From NCBI GenBank assembly GCA_947378845.1, contig CANCLQ010000012.1, positions 1-36,154 on the forward strand: a stretch of DNA of 36,154 nt, given 5' to 3'. Below are positions 7,482 to 15,860 of the stretch, piece by piece (position 1 is the stretch's first letter; each line of letters opens with the position of its first letter). The notes under the pieces are model-generated. The model searched no databases and was not told the DNA's origin. It saw only the letters and a program-made list of their open reading frames with translations. Made by a program: the position numbers and the translations under genes. The DNA is from Opitutia bacterium. Its GTDB lineage: Bacteria > Verrucomicrobiota > Verrucomicrobiia > Opitutales > UBA953.

Positions 7482-8879
7482 GTGCCAGAAATCAGACCCA
7501 GTTTAATTTCGTTTAACGACGACCTCGCCCCTGCGGCCGAAGTCCTCGCACTCCTGCGTCAAGCCGGCGGCCGTCCTTTTTTAGTAGGTGGTTGCGTGCG
7601 TGACGCGCTTCTTGGCGATGCACCTAAAGATTTAGACATCGAAGTTTTTGGTCTAGGTTCACGCGAAGTTGAAAACGCGCTCAAGAAAAAATTCGGCATC
7701 GTCACCGTGGGTGCAGCTTTCGGTGTCACTAAAATCAAGGATCTGCCAATTGATATATCCGTGCCGCGTAGGGAAAACCGCACGGGCGTTGGACATAATG
7801 ATTTCGCAATCCAGGCTGACCCAACGATGACCGCAAAAGATGCGGCTGCACGACGCGATTTCACCGTCAATGCGATCGCCTGGAATCCTGAAACGGGAGA
7901 AATTATCGACCCTTGGAACGGCTTAGCCGATCTGAAGGCGAAAGTTTTACGACATGTCTCCGACAAGTTTGCCGAAGATCCTTTGCGTGTCTTGCGGGCC
8001 ATGCAATTCGTGGCACGCTTTGAATTTTCCGTCGCACCCGAAACAATCAAACTCTGCGCGACACTCACGCCTGAACATTTAGCGACCGAACGCCTCATGG
8101 AGGAATGGTCCAAATTTATTTTACGCAGCAAGAAGCCTTCGCTGGGATTAAATTTTTTACGCGCCTGCGGTTGGATAAAATTCTTCCCCGAATTGGCTGC
8201 TACAATCGATGTACCACAAGATCCACAGTGGCATCCTGAGGGCGATGTCTGGACACATACCGCATTATGTCTGGACGCATTCGCACTCGAGCGCGTGGGT
8301 GACCGCGATGAAGACTTAATCGTCGGTCTTTCTGTTCTGCTTCATGATTTAGGTAAAGCTACGACGACGAAAGTGGAGGCCGATGGTCGACTCCATGCTT
8401 ATGGACACGAAGCGGAGAGTGTGCCCATGGCTGAACGATTCCTGGCTCAGATCACGCGCGAAACAAAATTAATTGAATCGATTCTTCCGCTCATCCGCTG
8501 GCACGCACAGCCTTTCGAGTTATTTAAGGCCAAGGCAGGCGATGGTGCAGTGCGTCGATTGGCAAATAAGGTGAGTCGCATTGATCGCCTTATCCGTATC
8601 GACAGTGCCGATCGCAAGGGCAGGGGCCCACAAGCGTTTACCGAGGCTTCACCACAAGGGCTTTGGTTAAAAGAGCGTGCCGATGCATTGAATGTAGCAG
8701 CTTCCGCTCCCAAGAAAATTCTGCTCGGTCGTCACCTCATCGCTCAAGGTCACTCGCCGGCTCAGTGGTTCACTAAAATTCTCGATGAGGCGTATGAAGT
8801 ACAATTGGACGGTGGATTTAAAGACGAAGCATCGGCTTTAATTTGGCTGAAGGAACGTCTTGCCCGCGGCACGAACTAA
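7482..8879 (+). CDS. cca: CCA-adding tRNA nucleotidyltransferase with HD domain
   Basis: A class II nucleotidyltransferase that adds or repairs the 3' CCA end of tRNAs. Of 465 residues, the N-terminal catalytic head has FLVGGCVRDALLGD (33-46) and KDLDIEVFG with metal-binding Asp50 and Asp52. The RRDFTVNAIAW segment (about 124-134) selects ribonucleotides, and EDPLRVLRAMQFVARF belongs to the neck. A C-terminal HD domain contains VLLHDLGKATT (about 285-295), suggesting phosphatase or phosphodiesterase activity as in E. coli Cca. The start is a GTG at 7482; no nearby ATG is in frame. Both tRNA genes in the window already encode CCA, so repair is the likely role. Confidence 0.92.
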   Translation: MPEIRPSLISFNDDLAPAAEVLALLRQAGGRPFLVGGCVRDALLGDAPKDLDIEVFGLGSREVENALKKKFGIVTVGAAFGVTKIKDLPIDISVPRRENRTGVGHNDFAIQADPTMTAKDAAARRDFTVNAIAWNPETGEIIDPWNGLADLKAKVLRHVSDKFAEDPLRVLRAMQFVARFEFSVAPETIKLCATLTPEHLATERLMEEWSKFILRSKKPSLGLNFLRACGWIKFFPELAATIDVPQDPQWHPEGDVWTHTALCLDAFALERVGDRDEDLIVGLSVLLHDLGKATTTKVEADGRLHAYGHEAESVPMAERFLAQITRETKLIESILPLIRWHAQPFELFKAKAGDGAVRRLANKVSRIDRLIRIDSADRKGRGPQAFTEASPQGLWLKERADALNVAASAPKKILLGRHLIAQGHSPAQWFTKILDEAYEVQLDGGFKDEASALIWLKERLARGTN

Positions 8880-8882
8880 AAC

Positions 8883-9344
8883 ATGTCGGCCGAAATTAAA
8901 ATTACTGAATTAGAAAAGCCTGCGCCGAATTGGTCAGCAGCGCTGGCAGAAATCCTCCAGAATTTTTCCTGTGTTACCGGTACGATTCATCGGACTGATT
9001 CAGTCACAGGTTTGCTCGGTTTGCTCGCCCACCAGGGAATCCCTCCTTTTGTATTAGATAAAATTAATACCATACCATTTGGTAAGGGCATTGCGGGTTG
9101 TGCTGCAGAGCGCCAAGAGCCCGTTCAGCTTTGTAATTTGCAAATTGATTCCACAGGCGTGGCGAAACCTGCGGCCCGTCAGACTCATGTGCAGGGTGCC
9201 ATAGCGGTACCGATTGTGTCCGACGGTAAAGTGTTAGGCGTCTTAGGTATCGGTAAGATGCAGCCGTATGATTTTACCGAACAAGAAATTTCGGCATTAA
9301 CAGCGGTAGCAAAAGTAATCGCCGTAAAATTTACTCAGCACTGA
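8883..9344 (+). CDS. GAF-domain protein
   Basis: A 153-residue cytoplasmic protein consisting of one GAF sensor domain. The second half shows the GAF strand pattern: FGKGIAGCAAERQEPVQLCN, VQGAIAVPIVSDGKVLGVLGIG, and a closing helix EQEISALTAVAKVIAVKF. The ligand is unknown; such stand-alone GAF proteins bind small molecules or act as redox sensors. The gene starts 3 nt after the cca stop and is probably in the same operon. Its last 14 nt overlap the convergent uvrA end. Confidence 0.85.
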   Translation: MSAEIKITELEKPAPNWSAALAEILQNFSCVTGTIHRTDSVTGLLGLLAHQGIPPFVLDKINTIPFGKGIAGCAAERQEPVQLCNLQIDSTGVAKPAARQTHVQGAIAVPIVSDGKVLGVLGIGKMQPYDFTEQEISALTAVAKVIAVKFTQH

Positions 9345-12177
9345 GGGCCAGGCCAGTGGGCGAGTTTTTCGCTTTCAGTAAGTCGCTGGGTAGTCCTGCA
9401 AAAATAAGTTCTCCACCCTTGCTGCCGCCCTTTGGACCTAATTCTAAAACCCAATCGGCAGCCAAGATAACATCCGAATGGTGTTCGATAATGATAACGG
9501 TCGCTCCCGCATCGCGCAATCGGCCCAGTAATTTAAGGAGTTTTGCGATGTCATCCCAATGCAATCCAGTGGTGGGCTCATCTAAAATATAAAGTCGGCC
9601 AGCGTGATCGCGACGCGAGAGTTCGGCTGCGAGTTTCAAGCGCTGGGCCTCGCCACCCGAGAGGGTGTTCGCAGCTTGTCCGAGTTTTAAATAACCAAGT
9701 CCTACTTCTTCAAGGGTGCGGAGTTTTTCTGCGAGCCTTGGTTGTGCCTTAAAAATTTCGACAGCTTCTTGTACGGACAATTGTAAGGCGTCGGCAATGC
9801 TGAGGCCTTTGAATCTTACTTCTAAAGTTTCGCGATTGAAGCGCTGACCCGCACAGCTCGGGCACTCTACAAAAGCTTCGCCGAGGAATTGCATATCGAG
9901 TGCCACGAAACCTTCGCCCGTACAGGTTTCGCAGCGTCCGCCGCGAACATTGAAACTGAAGCGTCCAGGATTATAGCCACGAACTTTTGATAAGGGGAGA
10001 GTGGCCCATAATTCACGTAATAAATCCATAATCCCAGTGAATGTGGCGGGATTAGAGCGCGGACTGCGCCCGATGGGCTCTTGGTCGACAGATGTGAACG
10101 AGATGATTTTTTCCAGTCCGTCGATGCCGCCATTCGCACCAGGTACAACTTTGGCGCCATTGATTTTACGTGCTGCCGTAGCGGCTAAGATATCGAGTGC
10201 CAAAGTGCTTTTGCCGGAGCCTGATACGCCGCAGACCGCTGTGATATTTCCGATAGGGAATTTAGCGGTAATCTTTTTAAGATTATTTTCGCGCGCTTCT
10301 TTTACGGTGATGAATTCTTTTCCAATTGGCTTTGGTGTAATGATTTTGGCTAAGCTTGCGCGGCCCGATAAATAAGCACCCGTTCGTGAACGAGTGTCGG
10401 CTAAGCAGGCTTTGGGTGTACCTTCGAAAACCACACGTCCGCCATCTACGCCCGCACCGGGACCCATTTCAACAAGGTGATCGGCAGCGAGCATCATTGA
10501 TCGATCGTGCTCAACGACGACCAAGGTGTTGCCGAGGTCACGCAAGTCGTGGAGCGATTTTATCAGTCTGGAGTGATCTGAAGGGTGTAGTCCGATACTC
10601 GGTTCATCCAGTACGTAAGTGACGCCCACGAGTCCCAGGCCGAGTTGTGTGGCGAGCCGTACGCGTTGTGCTTCTCCGCCAGAGAGTGAGCTCACCTCGC
10701 GGTTGAGGGTAATGTAGGAAAGCCCAGATTCATTGAGGAAAGTGAGGCGTTGCTCGAGTCCGCGGCGTGCCTCCTCCATGGGTGAAACCGCGGGATTTTG
10801 GGTGAGCTTCTGCGTAAATTCTAGAGCCTCGGGAATGGTGAGTGCTAAAAACTCCGCCATATTTTTTCCGTTCAATCGCAACGAAAGCGCAGACGGTGAG
10901 AGTCGTTGTCCTTGGCAACTCGTACAGGTCGAACCTGATTGGAATTGTAAGAGGCGCTGACGAAGTGATTCACCGGTCGTCGTGCGAAAGGCGTGTTCAA
11001 GTTCAGCAAACATTCCGTGCCAGAATGTATCAACTGGTTTACGACCTTTAAGCGGGGGTAGGAGATAGGTGCGCTTGGTGTCGCCGTGTAAAAGAACTTT
11101 TTGAACTTCTTTGGGAAGTTCGTTCCAAGGTTTTTTCTGATCAAACGGAATTTGTTCGGCGAGGGCGCGCGTGATGGCGTTGCGTCGAATCAGCGTTTTG
11201 CGAGTTGCGCATTTCCACGGCTTCACCGCTCCATCTAAAATAGAAAGTGTCTCGTTGGGTATGGATAGGGATTCTTGGAAGCGAAGTTGTCGACCCAGTC
11301 CGCCGCAGTCAGGGCAGGCTCCGCTGGGGTGATTATGAGAAAGCGAGCGTGGGGTTAGCGGCTCGTAGGTTTCGCCGCAGTGTTCACAGGCTAAATTGAG
11401 TGAGAGTGGAAATTTCTCCCAGTGCTCAGACGTAGTTTCAGCAAGAATAAAGGCCTTTTGACGACCTTCGCGGAAGGCCAGTTCAAGTGAATCGGACAAG
11501 CGGCTGCGTTGCTCGGGTCCGCTCATCATGCGATCCACGACGACATCGAGCTGCATGGTTTCACGTCCTTTGAGTAAGCCTTCAGCTTCTTCGAGTGTCA
11601 CGATTTGTTCGTTGATACAAACGCGCGTAAAACCTCGTCGGCCTAAATCAGCACATGCTTGTAATAATCCGGAGGGGCGGTCGTTCGCAATCGGAGCGAG
11701 TACGATTAGTTTTTTTCCGACGGGAATTTTTTCTAACGACTTTAAATTATCATCGAGTGAACGTTGGCGAATGCGGTGTCCGTCTTTTAAGCAGCTGCGT
11801 TCGCCGGCGAGAATCCAAAGTGGTCGTGCATGATCCGCAATTTCAGTGAGCGTCGCGACGGTGGAGCGTGGATTAGTATTTCCGCCCGTGCGTTGCGCGA
11901 TGGCGATCACGGGAGAAAGTCCGCGAATAAAATCTACATCCGGACGCGCTACTGATTCGAGTAGCCCGCGCGCTTTGGCAGAAAGCGACTCGAGGTATTG
12001 TCGGGAGCCCTCCGCGTGAAGGGTGTCGAAGGCCAGGGAAGATTTACCGGAACCGCTGACGCCTGTAATAACTGTGAGTTGGTTACGCGGCAAAGAGAGC
12101 TCCACGTCCTTCAGGTTGTGGGTCCGGGCTCCTTTGATGTGAATAGGGGTTCTCAAAAGTGGAAATATTGGGTGCAA
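9331..12177 (-). CDS. uvrA: UvrABC system protein A
   Basis: UvrA is the DNA-damage-recognition ATPase of nucleotide excision repair. The 948 residues hold two ABC modules. Walker A motifs are GVSGSGKSS (39-47) and GVSGSGKST (about 650), signatures LSGGEAQRVRL and LSGGEAQRLKL, and Walker B segments YVLDEPSIGLH and YILDEPTTGLH. Zinc-finger cysteines include CEHC...CPDC, CTSC and the C-terminal CETC...CPSC. About 140 residues lie between the first module and the first zinc finger, so the UvrB-binding domain is present, unlike in UvrA2. The start is a TTG (12175-12177) with an AAGG upstream. It diverges from pstS. Confidence 0.93.
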   Translation of the reverse strand: MHPIFPLLRTPIHIKGARTHNLKDVELSLPRNQLTVITGVSGSGKSSLAFDTLHAEGSRQYLESLSAKARGLLESVARPDVDFIRGLSPVIAIAQRTGGNTNPRSTVATLTEIADHARPLWILAGERSCLKDGHRIRQRSLDDNLKSLEKIPVGKKLIVLAPIANDRPSGLLQACADLGRRGFTRVCINEQIVTLEEAEGLLKGRETMQLDVVVDRMMSGPEQRSRLSDSLELAFREGRQKAFILAETTSEHWEKFPLSLNLACEHCGETYEPLTPRSLSHNHPSGACPDCGGLGRQLRFQESLSIPNETLSILDGAVKPWKCATRKTLIRRNAITRALAEQIPFDQKKPWNELPKEVQKVLLHGDTKRTYLLPPLKGRKPVDTFWHGMFAELEHAFRTTTGESLRQRLLQFQSGSTCTSCQGQRLSPSALSLRLNGKNMAEFLALTIPEALEFTQKLTQNPAVSPMEEARRGLEQRLTFLNESGLSYITLNREVSSLSGGEAQRVRLATQLGLGLVGVTYVLDEPSIGLHPSDHSRLIKSLHDLRDLGNTLVVVEHDRSMMLAADHLVEMGPGAGVDGGRVVFEGTPKACLADTRSRTGAYLSGRASLAKIITPKPIGKEFITVKEARENNLKKITAKFPIGNITAVCGVSGSGKSTLALDILAATAARKINGAKVVPGANGGIDGLEKIISFTSVDQEPIGRSPRSNPATFTGIMDLLRELWATLPLSKVRGYNPGRFSFNVRGGRCETCTGEGFVALDMQFLGEAFVECPSCAGQRFNRETLEVRFKGLSIADALQLSVQEAVEIFKAQPRLAEKLRTLEEVGLGYLKLGQAANTLSGGEAQRLKLAAELSRRDHAGRLYILDEPTTGLHWDDIAKLLKLLGRLRDAGATVIIIEHHSDVILAADWVLELGPKGGSKGGELIFAGLPSDLLKAKNSPTGLALSAE

Positions 12178-12412
12178 AGGGGCCTTAGAGAAGGGTTAAG
12201 TATGTGTTTGTGGGCTTAATAATGCGTATTTTAACTGGGTTTAGCCTGTGAACAAAGGGTGAATGTCCTGTCTACTAATCTCGCTAGGGCGGGTTAGGCA
12301 AGCGACTCGGCCGACTTTAGGAGGTCGAAAATGGGGTATCGGTTTGTCCTAAGATACACCCCTCCGTCACACAACTGTAACAATTGTATGTTAAGTTTAA
12401 GGCCTTCCACTC
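12178..12412. promoter_or_regulatory. uvrA-pstS divergent intergenic region with candidate Pho boxes
   Basis: Two stretches show 7-mers repeated every 11 bp, the layout of PhoB-type Pho boxes. The first has CTGTGAA (12246-12252), GGGTGAA (12257-12263) and CTGTCTA (12268-12274), with a -10-like TAATCT at 12276-12281. The second has CCGTCAC (12364-12370), CTGTAAC (12375-12381) and GTATGTT (12386-12392), only 21 nt before the pstS ATG. Between them GGGGTATC (12333-12340) can pair with GATACACCCC (12353-12362), giving a bulged leader hairpin. A Pho box before pstS is expected from known biology; the exact sites are inference. Confidence 0.4.
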
Positions 12413-13390
12413 ATGAACACCTCAATCAAGTCACTCGCATTATTAGTTTTCGCTGCTTCCGCTGCTTCCGCTGCGCCAGCTTCTGCTCCCTCTGGACTTC
12501 CTGACTACGCAGTCAGCTCCGGTGTCTCGGGTAATTTAAATTCAGTTGGTTCTGACACGCTCGCTAACTTGATGACCTTCTGGGCAGAAGGTTTCAAAGC
12601 GAAGTATCCTAACGTCAACATTCAGATCGAAGCTAAAGGTTCTTCAACTGCTCCAACTGCGCTGACCTCTGGTGCCGCACAAGTCGGACCAATGAGCCGC
12701 GAAATGAAGTCGAGTGAAGTCGCTGCCTTTGCTGGCAAGTTTGGTTACAAGCCTTCGAAGGTCGCTGTCGCTATCGATGCGCTCGCTGTCTTCGTACACA
12801 AAGACAACCCAATCAAAGGTCTTACAATGACACAAGTAGACTCAATCTTCTCCTCCACACGTAAGCGTGGTGGCCAAGATATTGCTACCTGGGGTCAAGC
12901 TGGTCTCACCGGCGATTTCGCAGGTAAGACTCTTTCAATCTTCGGTCGTAACTCGGCGTCAGGTACCTACGGTTTCTTCAAAGAGAAGGCCTTGAAGAAC
13001 GGCGATTACAAGGGCTCGGTTAAAGAGCAGCCAGGTTCGTCATCCGTAGTCCAAAGCATTTCATCTGACATCTCTGCAGTGGGATACTCGGGCATCGGTT
13101 ATAAGACTTCAGGCGTAGTTGCGCTTCCTCTCGCTGTTAAAGACGGCGGATCGTTCATCGAGCCAAGCTACGAAAACTGCTTGAACCAAACTTATCCTCT
13201 CTGGCGCTACCTCTACGTCTACGTGAACAAAGCACCAAGCAAGGAAATGGATAAGCTCACGAGCGAATTCATCACCTTCGTGCTTTCGAAACAAGGTCAA
13301 GAGATCACCGTAAAGGATGGTTACTATCCACTTCCTGCCACTGTGGCTGATGAAGGCCGCATCGCCCTGAAGTACTACAGCGCAGAATAA
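12413..13390 (+). CDS. pstS: Phosphate ABC transporter substrate-binding protein
   Basis: This periplasmic protein captures inorganic phosphate for the PstCAB transporter. In the 325 residues, a Sec signal peptide (1-21, cleavage near ASAAPASA) is followed by the PBP-like fold. Binding segments include NSVGSDTLANLM (about 43-54), SGAAQVGPMSREM (about 87-99) and GRNSASGTYGFFKE (about 178-191), whose Ser/Gly/Thr loop binds the phosphate oxygens. The C-terminus runs FVLSKQGQEITVKDGYYPLP, typical of PstS. An AAGG lies 10 nt before the ATG. A terminator follows it, so pstS is probably expressed above the level of the permease genes, as usual for binding proteins. Confidence 0.93.
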   Translation: MNTSIKSLALLVFAASAASAAPASAPSGLPDYAVSSGVSGNLNSVGSDTLANLMTFWAEGFKAKYPNVNIQIEAKGSSTAPTALTSGAAQVGPMSREMKSSEVAAFAGKFGYKPSKVAVAIDALAVFVHKDNPIKGLTMTQVDSIFSSTRKRGGQDIATWGQAGLTGDFAGKTLSIFGRNSASGTYGFFKEKALKNGDYKGSVKEQPGSSSVVQSISSDISAVGYSGIGYKTSGVVALPLAVKDGGSFIEPSYENCLNQTYPLWRYLYVYVNKAPSKEMDKLTSEFITFVLSKQGQEITVKDGYYPLPATVADEGRIALKYYSAE

Positions 13391-13476
13391 TTTGGTCTCG
13401 AATCCGCCTCGCCGTCGCCACGCCGAAAGTTCGGCCGGTTAATAAAGAACGGCGAGCGCGGGCTCGGGTCCTCCTC

Positions 13477-13504
13477 AAGGCGGCTCAACCGCCTTTTTCT
13501 TTTT
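13477..13504 (+). terminator. Intrinsic terminator between pstS and pstC
   Basis: AAGGCGG (13477-13483) and CCGCCTT (13489-13495) pair around a 5-nt loop, followed by a T-rich run TTTCTTTTT. It lies about 85 nt after the pstS stop and 33 nt before pstC. Partial read-through would give more pstS than pstCAB mRNA. A further GC-rich inverted repeat precedes it at about 13421-13455. Confidence 0.75.
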
Positions 13505-13537
13505 GAAGGGCTAAGAAAGTTGTGAGAGAAATATTCA

Positions 13538-15856
13538 ATGTCAGAAAACACGAAACATCCACCTGACGCTCCGACGCCCGCTCGGTTCCAGGTGAGCCGT
13601 TTCACTTTGCTTGCCGACACTTGGATGGGTCGGCTCATTCGTTTTGGTGGCGTGAGTGTAGTGGCCGCAGTTATTGGGATGCTGATCTTCTTAGTGTGCC
13701 AAGTTCTGCCATTATTTTCTGGTGCTAAGTTAGAATCGCTGACGCCTGTTACTTTTGAAAGTACAGCCCAGGCCTTCGGTGAAGATGAATACGGCGAGCT
13801 GCCATTCACCTGCGATGCGACAGGCACACTGATATTTCGCCGTGCCTATTCTGGCTCAGCTTCGGCACCTGGTGCGGTGGTCAAAACATGGTCGCCCGCG
13901 CTGGCACCTGGACAAAAAGTCACCGCACTCCGAACCTATCCGCGCGACGGCTTGGTCGTATTAGGTTTGTCGGATGGCAGTGTGATTGAAGTAAAAGTTT
14001 CTTATAAAATTGCGTTCGATGAAAAGGGCGGCCGCACACCACAGCCTCAAATCATTGCAATACCTGCACAACAACTCGGTAAAAATCTCCTACCATGTCT
14101 CGATGTGTGGAGCGTTAAAGGACCCAACGGACACTTGGTTATCTGTCGTCAGCAAGAAGCCGGTCGTGATTTCTTAACCGCCGCACGATTAACCGAAAAG
14201 CCAGTACAGGTTGTCCAAGGCTTAGCGCCAGCACTTAAATCTTTCAGCATTGCTAGCGATATTCCTGACCTAGAGCGAGTACTCGTGCCTTCAACGGCCG
14301 ACTCCGTGATCGTGATTCGTAAAGACGGAGAAGTGCGAGTCTACACCGTCGACGAAGAAGAAGTTACATTCTTACAATCATTTAGACCTTTTGCATCGCA
14401 GCCTGATTCACGCATCGCGGCGGCTGGACTTATTTTTGGTAACGTGTCTTTGGTGGTTAATAGTTACAGCGGTGTCGAAGAAGTCTGGTCAATCTACCCG
14501 CAGGTTCAGTCGAACGGACAGAGCCTGCGTCGCTGGGGTAAAATTCATGATTGCGAAGCTCTAGCCGGAGCAGGGAAGGGAATTTTCCCGGCAGTTGGTA
14601 ATAAGTGTTACCTCACGGTGGCTGGCGGTCGCATGCAGATTCGCAATATGACGAATGGGTCTCTGCGTTGGGACGCACCCGCACCTGCCTCAGAAATTCG
14701 TCAGGTGGTTTTCTCACGCAACTATGATCGCCTCACGGTTTTATCGTCGGATGGTGTATTACGTCGCTGGTCGATTGAGGATCATCACCCCGAAGCTTCT
14801 TGGAACACGTTCTTCGGAAAAATTTGGTACGAAGGTGCGAGTGCGCCAGCGTACACCTGGCAGTCGAGTTCGGGAGCTGATGAATTTGAAGCCAAGTATT
14901 CATTGGTCCCTCTGCTTTACGGCACCATCAAGGGAACCTTCTACGCTTTGCTTTTTGCGATTCCGATTGCGCTCCTAGCTGCCATCTATGTTTCGCAGTT
15001 TCTTCGTCCCGAACTTAAGAAAATTATAAAACCAACGATGGAAATTATGGCTTCATTGCCATCCGTTGTTCTCGGTTTTTTGGCTGGCCTGTGGTTAGCA
15101 CCTATCGTCGATGCTAATCTCTTACCATTGATTTGCCTCGTCGCCGCACTTGCACCTGCGGCATTAACCGCTGGCTTTGCTTGGTCGAGCTTGCCACAAC
15201 CTATTCGTCGCAAGGTAGGTCCTGGTTGGGAGTTTGCTTACTTGATCCCATTCGTCGTTTTCTGCGGCTGGTTAGCTTGGCAATCGGCGCCATTAATCGA
15301 ATCAACCTTCTTTAGCGTTAAAGATGTCGCCAGCGGACAAACCATTTCTGATTTCCGTGAGTGGTGGAGGCAGAACAGTGGCTGGTCTTACGATTCGCGT
15401 AACTCACTCGTTGTCGGCTTCGTAATGGGCTTCGCCGTTATCCCAATCGTTTTCACCATCGCCGAAGATGCGCTCTCGAATGTTCCTGACGCTTTGGTTT
15501 CGGGTTCACTCGCACTGGGTGCGAGCCGCTGGCAAACAGTCTGGAGTGTCGTAGTGCCGACTGCTATTTCGGGAATTGTTTCCGGTATCATGATTGGCTT
15601 TGGACGTGCGGTGGGCGAGACGATGATCGTTGTTATGGCGACGGGTAATACGCCAGTCATGGAAGCTAATCCATTTAACGGCATGCGTACGCTCTCTGCT
15701 AATATTGCGGTGGAATTACCTGAAGCAGCAGTTGGTCACACACATTACCGAGCCCTTTTCTTGGGTGCGTGCTGTCTCTTTGCATTAACTTTTGTGATTA
15801 ATACTTTCGCCGAAATCCTCCGCCAGCGCTTACGCGAGCGCTACAAGGTCGTCTAA
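13538..15856 (+). CDS. pstC: Phosphate ABC transporter permease PstC, long form
   Basis: One of the two inner-membrane permeases of the Pst phosphate importer. At 772 residues it is more than twice the length of E. coli PstC. A first helix (about 35-60) is followed by an extracytoplasmic domain of roughly 390 residues with beta-propeller-like strands, such as LVVLGLSDGSVIEVKV and LTVLSSDGVLRRWSI. The permease proper spans about 455-765. Its EAA loop is GSLALGASRWQTVWSVVVP, followed by GFGRAVGETMIVVM, a PstC hallmark. Long PstC proteins are known in Pseudomonas and others. The insert's role is unknown. pstA starts 4 nt downstream. Confidence 0.92.
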   Translation: MSENTKHPPDAPTPARFQVSRFTLLADTWMGRLIRFGGVSVVAAVIGMLIFLVCQVLPLFSGAKLESLTPVTFESTAQAFGEDEYGELPFTCDATGTLIFRRAYSGSASAPGAVVKTWSPALAPGQKVTALRTYPRDGLVVLGLSDGSVIEVKVSYKIAFDEKGGRTPQPQIIAIPAQQLGKNLLPCLDVWSVKGPNGHLVICRQQEAGRDFLTAARLTEKPVQVVQGLAPALKSFSIASDIPDLERVLVPSTADSVIVIRKDGEVRVYTVDEEEVTFLQSFRPFASQPDSRIAAAGLIFGNVSLVVNSYSGVEEVWSIYPQVQSNGQSLRRWGKIHDCEALAGAGKGIFPAVGNKCYLTVAGGRMQIRNMTNGSLRWDAPAPASEIRQVVFSRNYDRLTVLSSDGVLRRWSIEDHHPEASWNTFFGKIWYEGASAPAYTWQSSSGADEFEAKYSLVPLLYGTIKGTFYALLFAIPIALLAAIYVSQFLRPELKKIIKPTMEIMASLPSVVLGFLAGLWLAPIVDANLLPLICLVAALAPAALTAGFAWSSLPQPIRRKVGPGWEFAYLIPFVVFCGWLAWQSAPLIESTFFSVKDVASGQTISDFREWWRQNSGWSYDSRNSLVVGFVMGFAVIPIVFTIAEDALSNVPDALVSGSLALGASRWQTVWSVVVPTAISGIVSGIMIGFGRAVGETMIVVMATGNTPVMEANPFNGMRTLSANIAVELPEAAVGHTHYRALFLGACCLFALTFVINTFAEILRQRLRERYKVV

Positions 15857-15860
15857 TCCC

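Noticed and set aside
9331..12177. UvrA2-type paralogue
   Set aside because: The UvrB-binding region is present between module 1 and the first zinc finger, and its length is normal for UvrA.
13375..13827. Minus-strand ORF over the pstS-pstC gap
   Set aside because: It overlaps the pstC start and a terminator and has no recognisable features.
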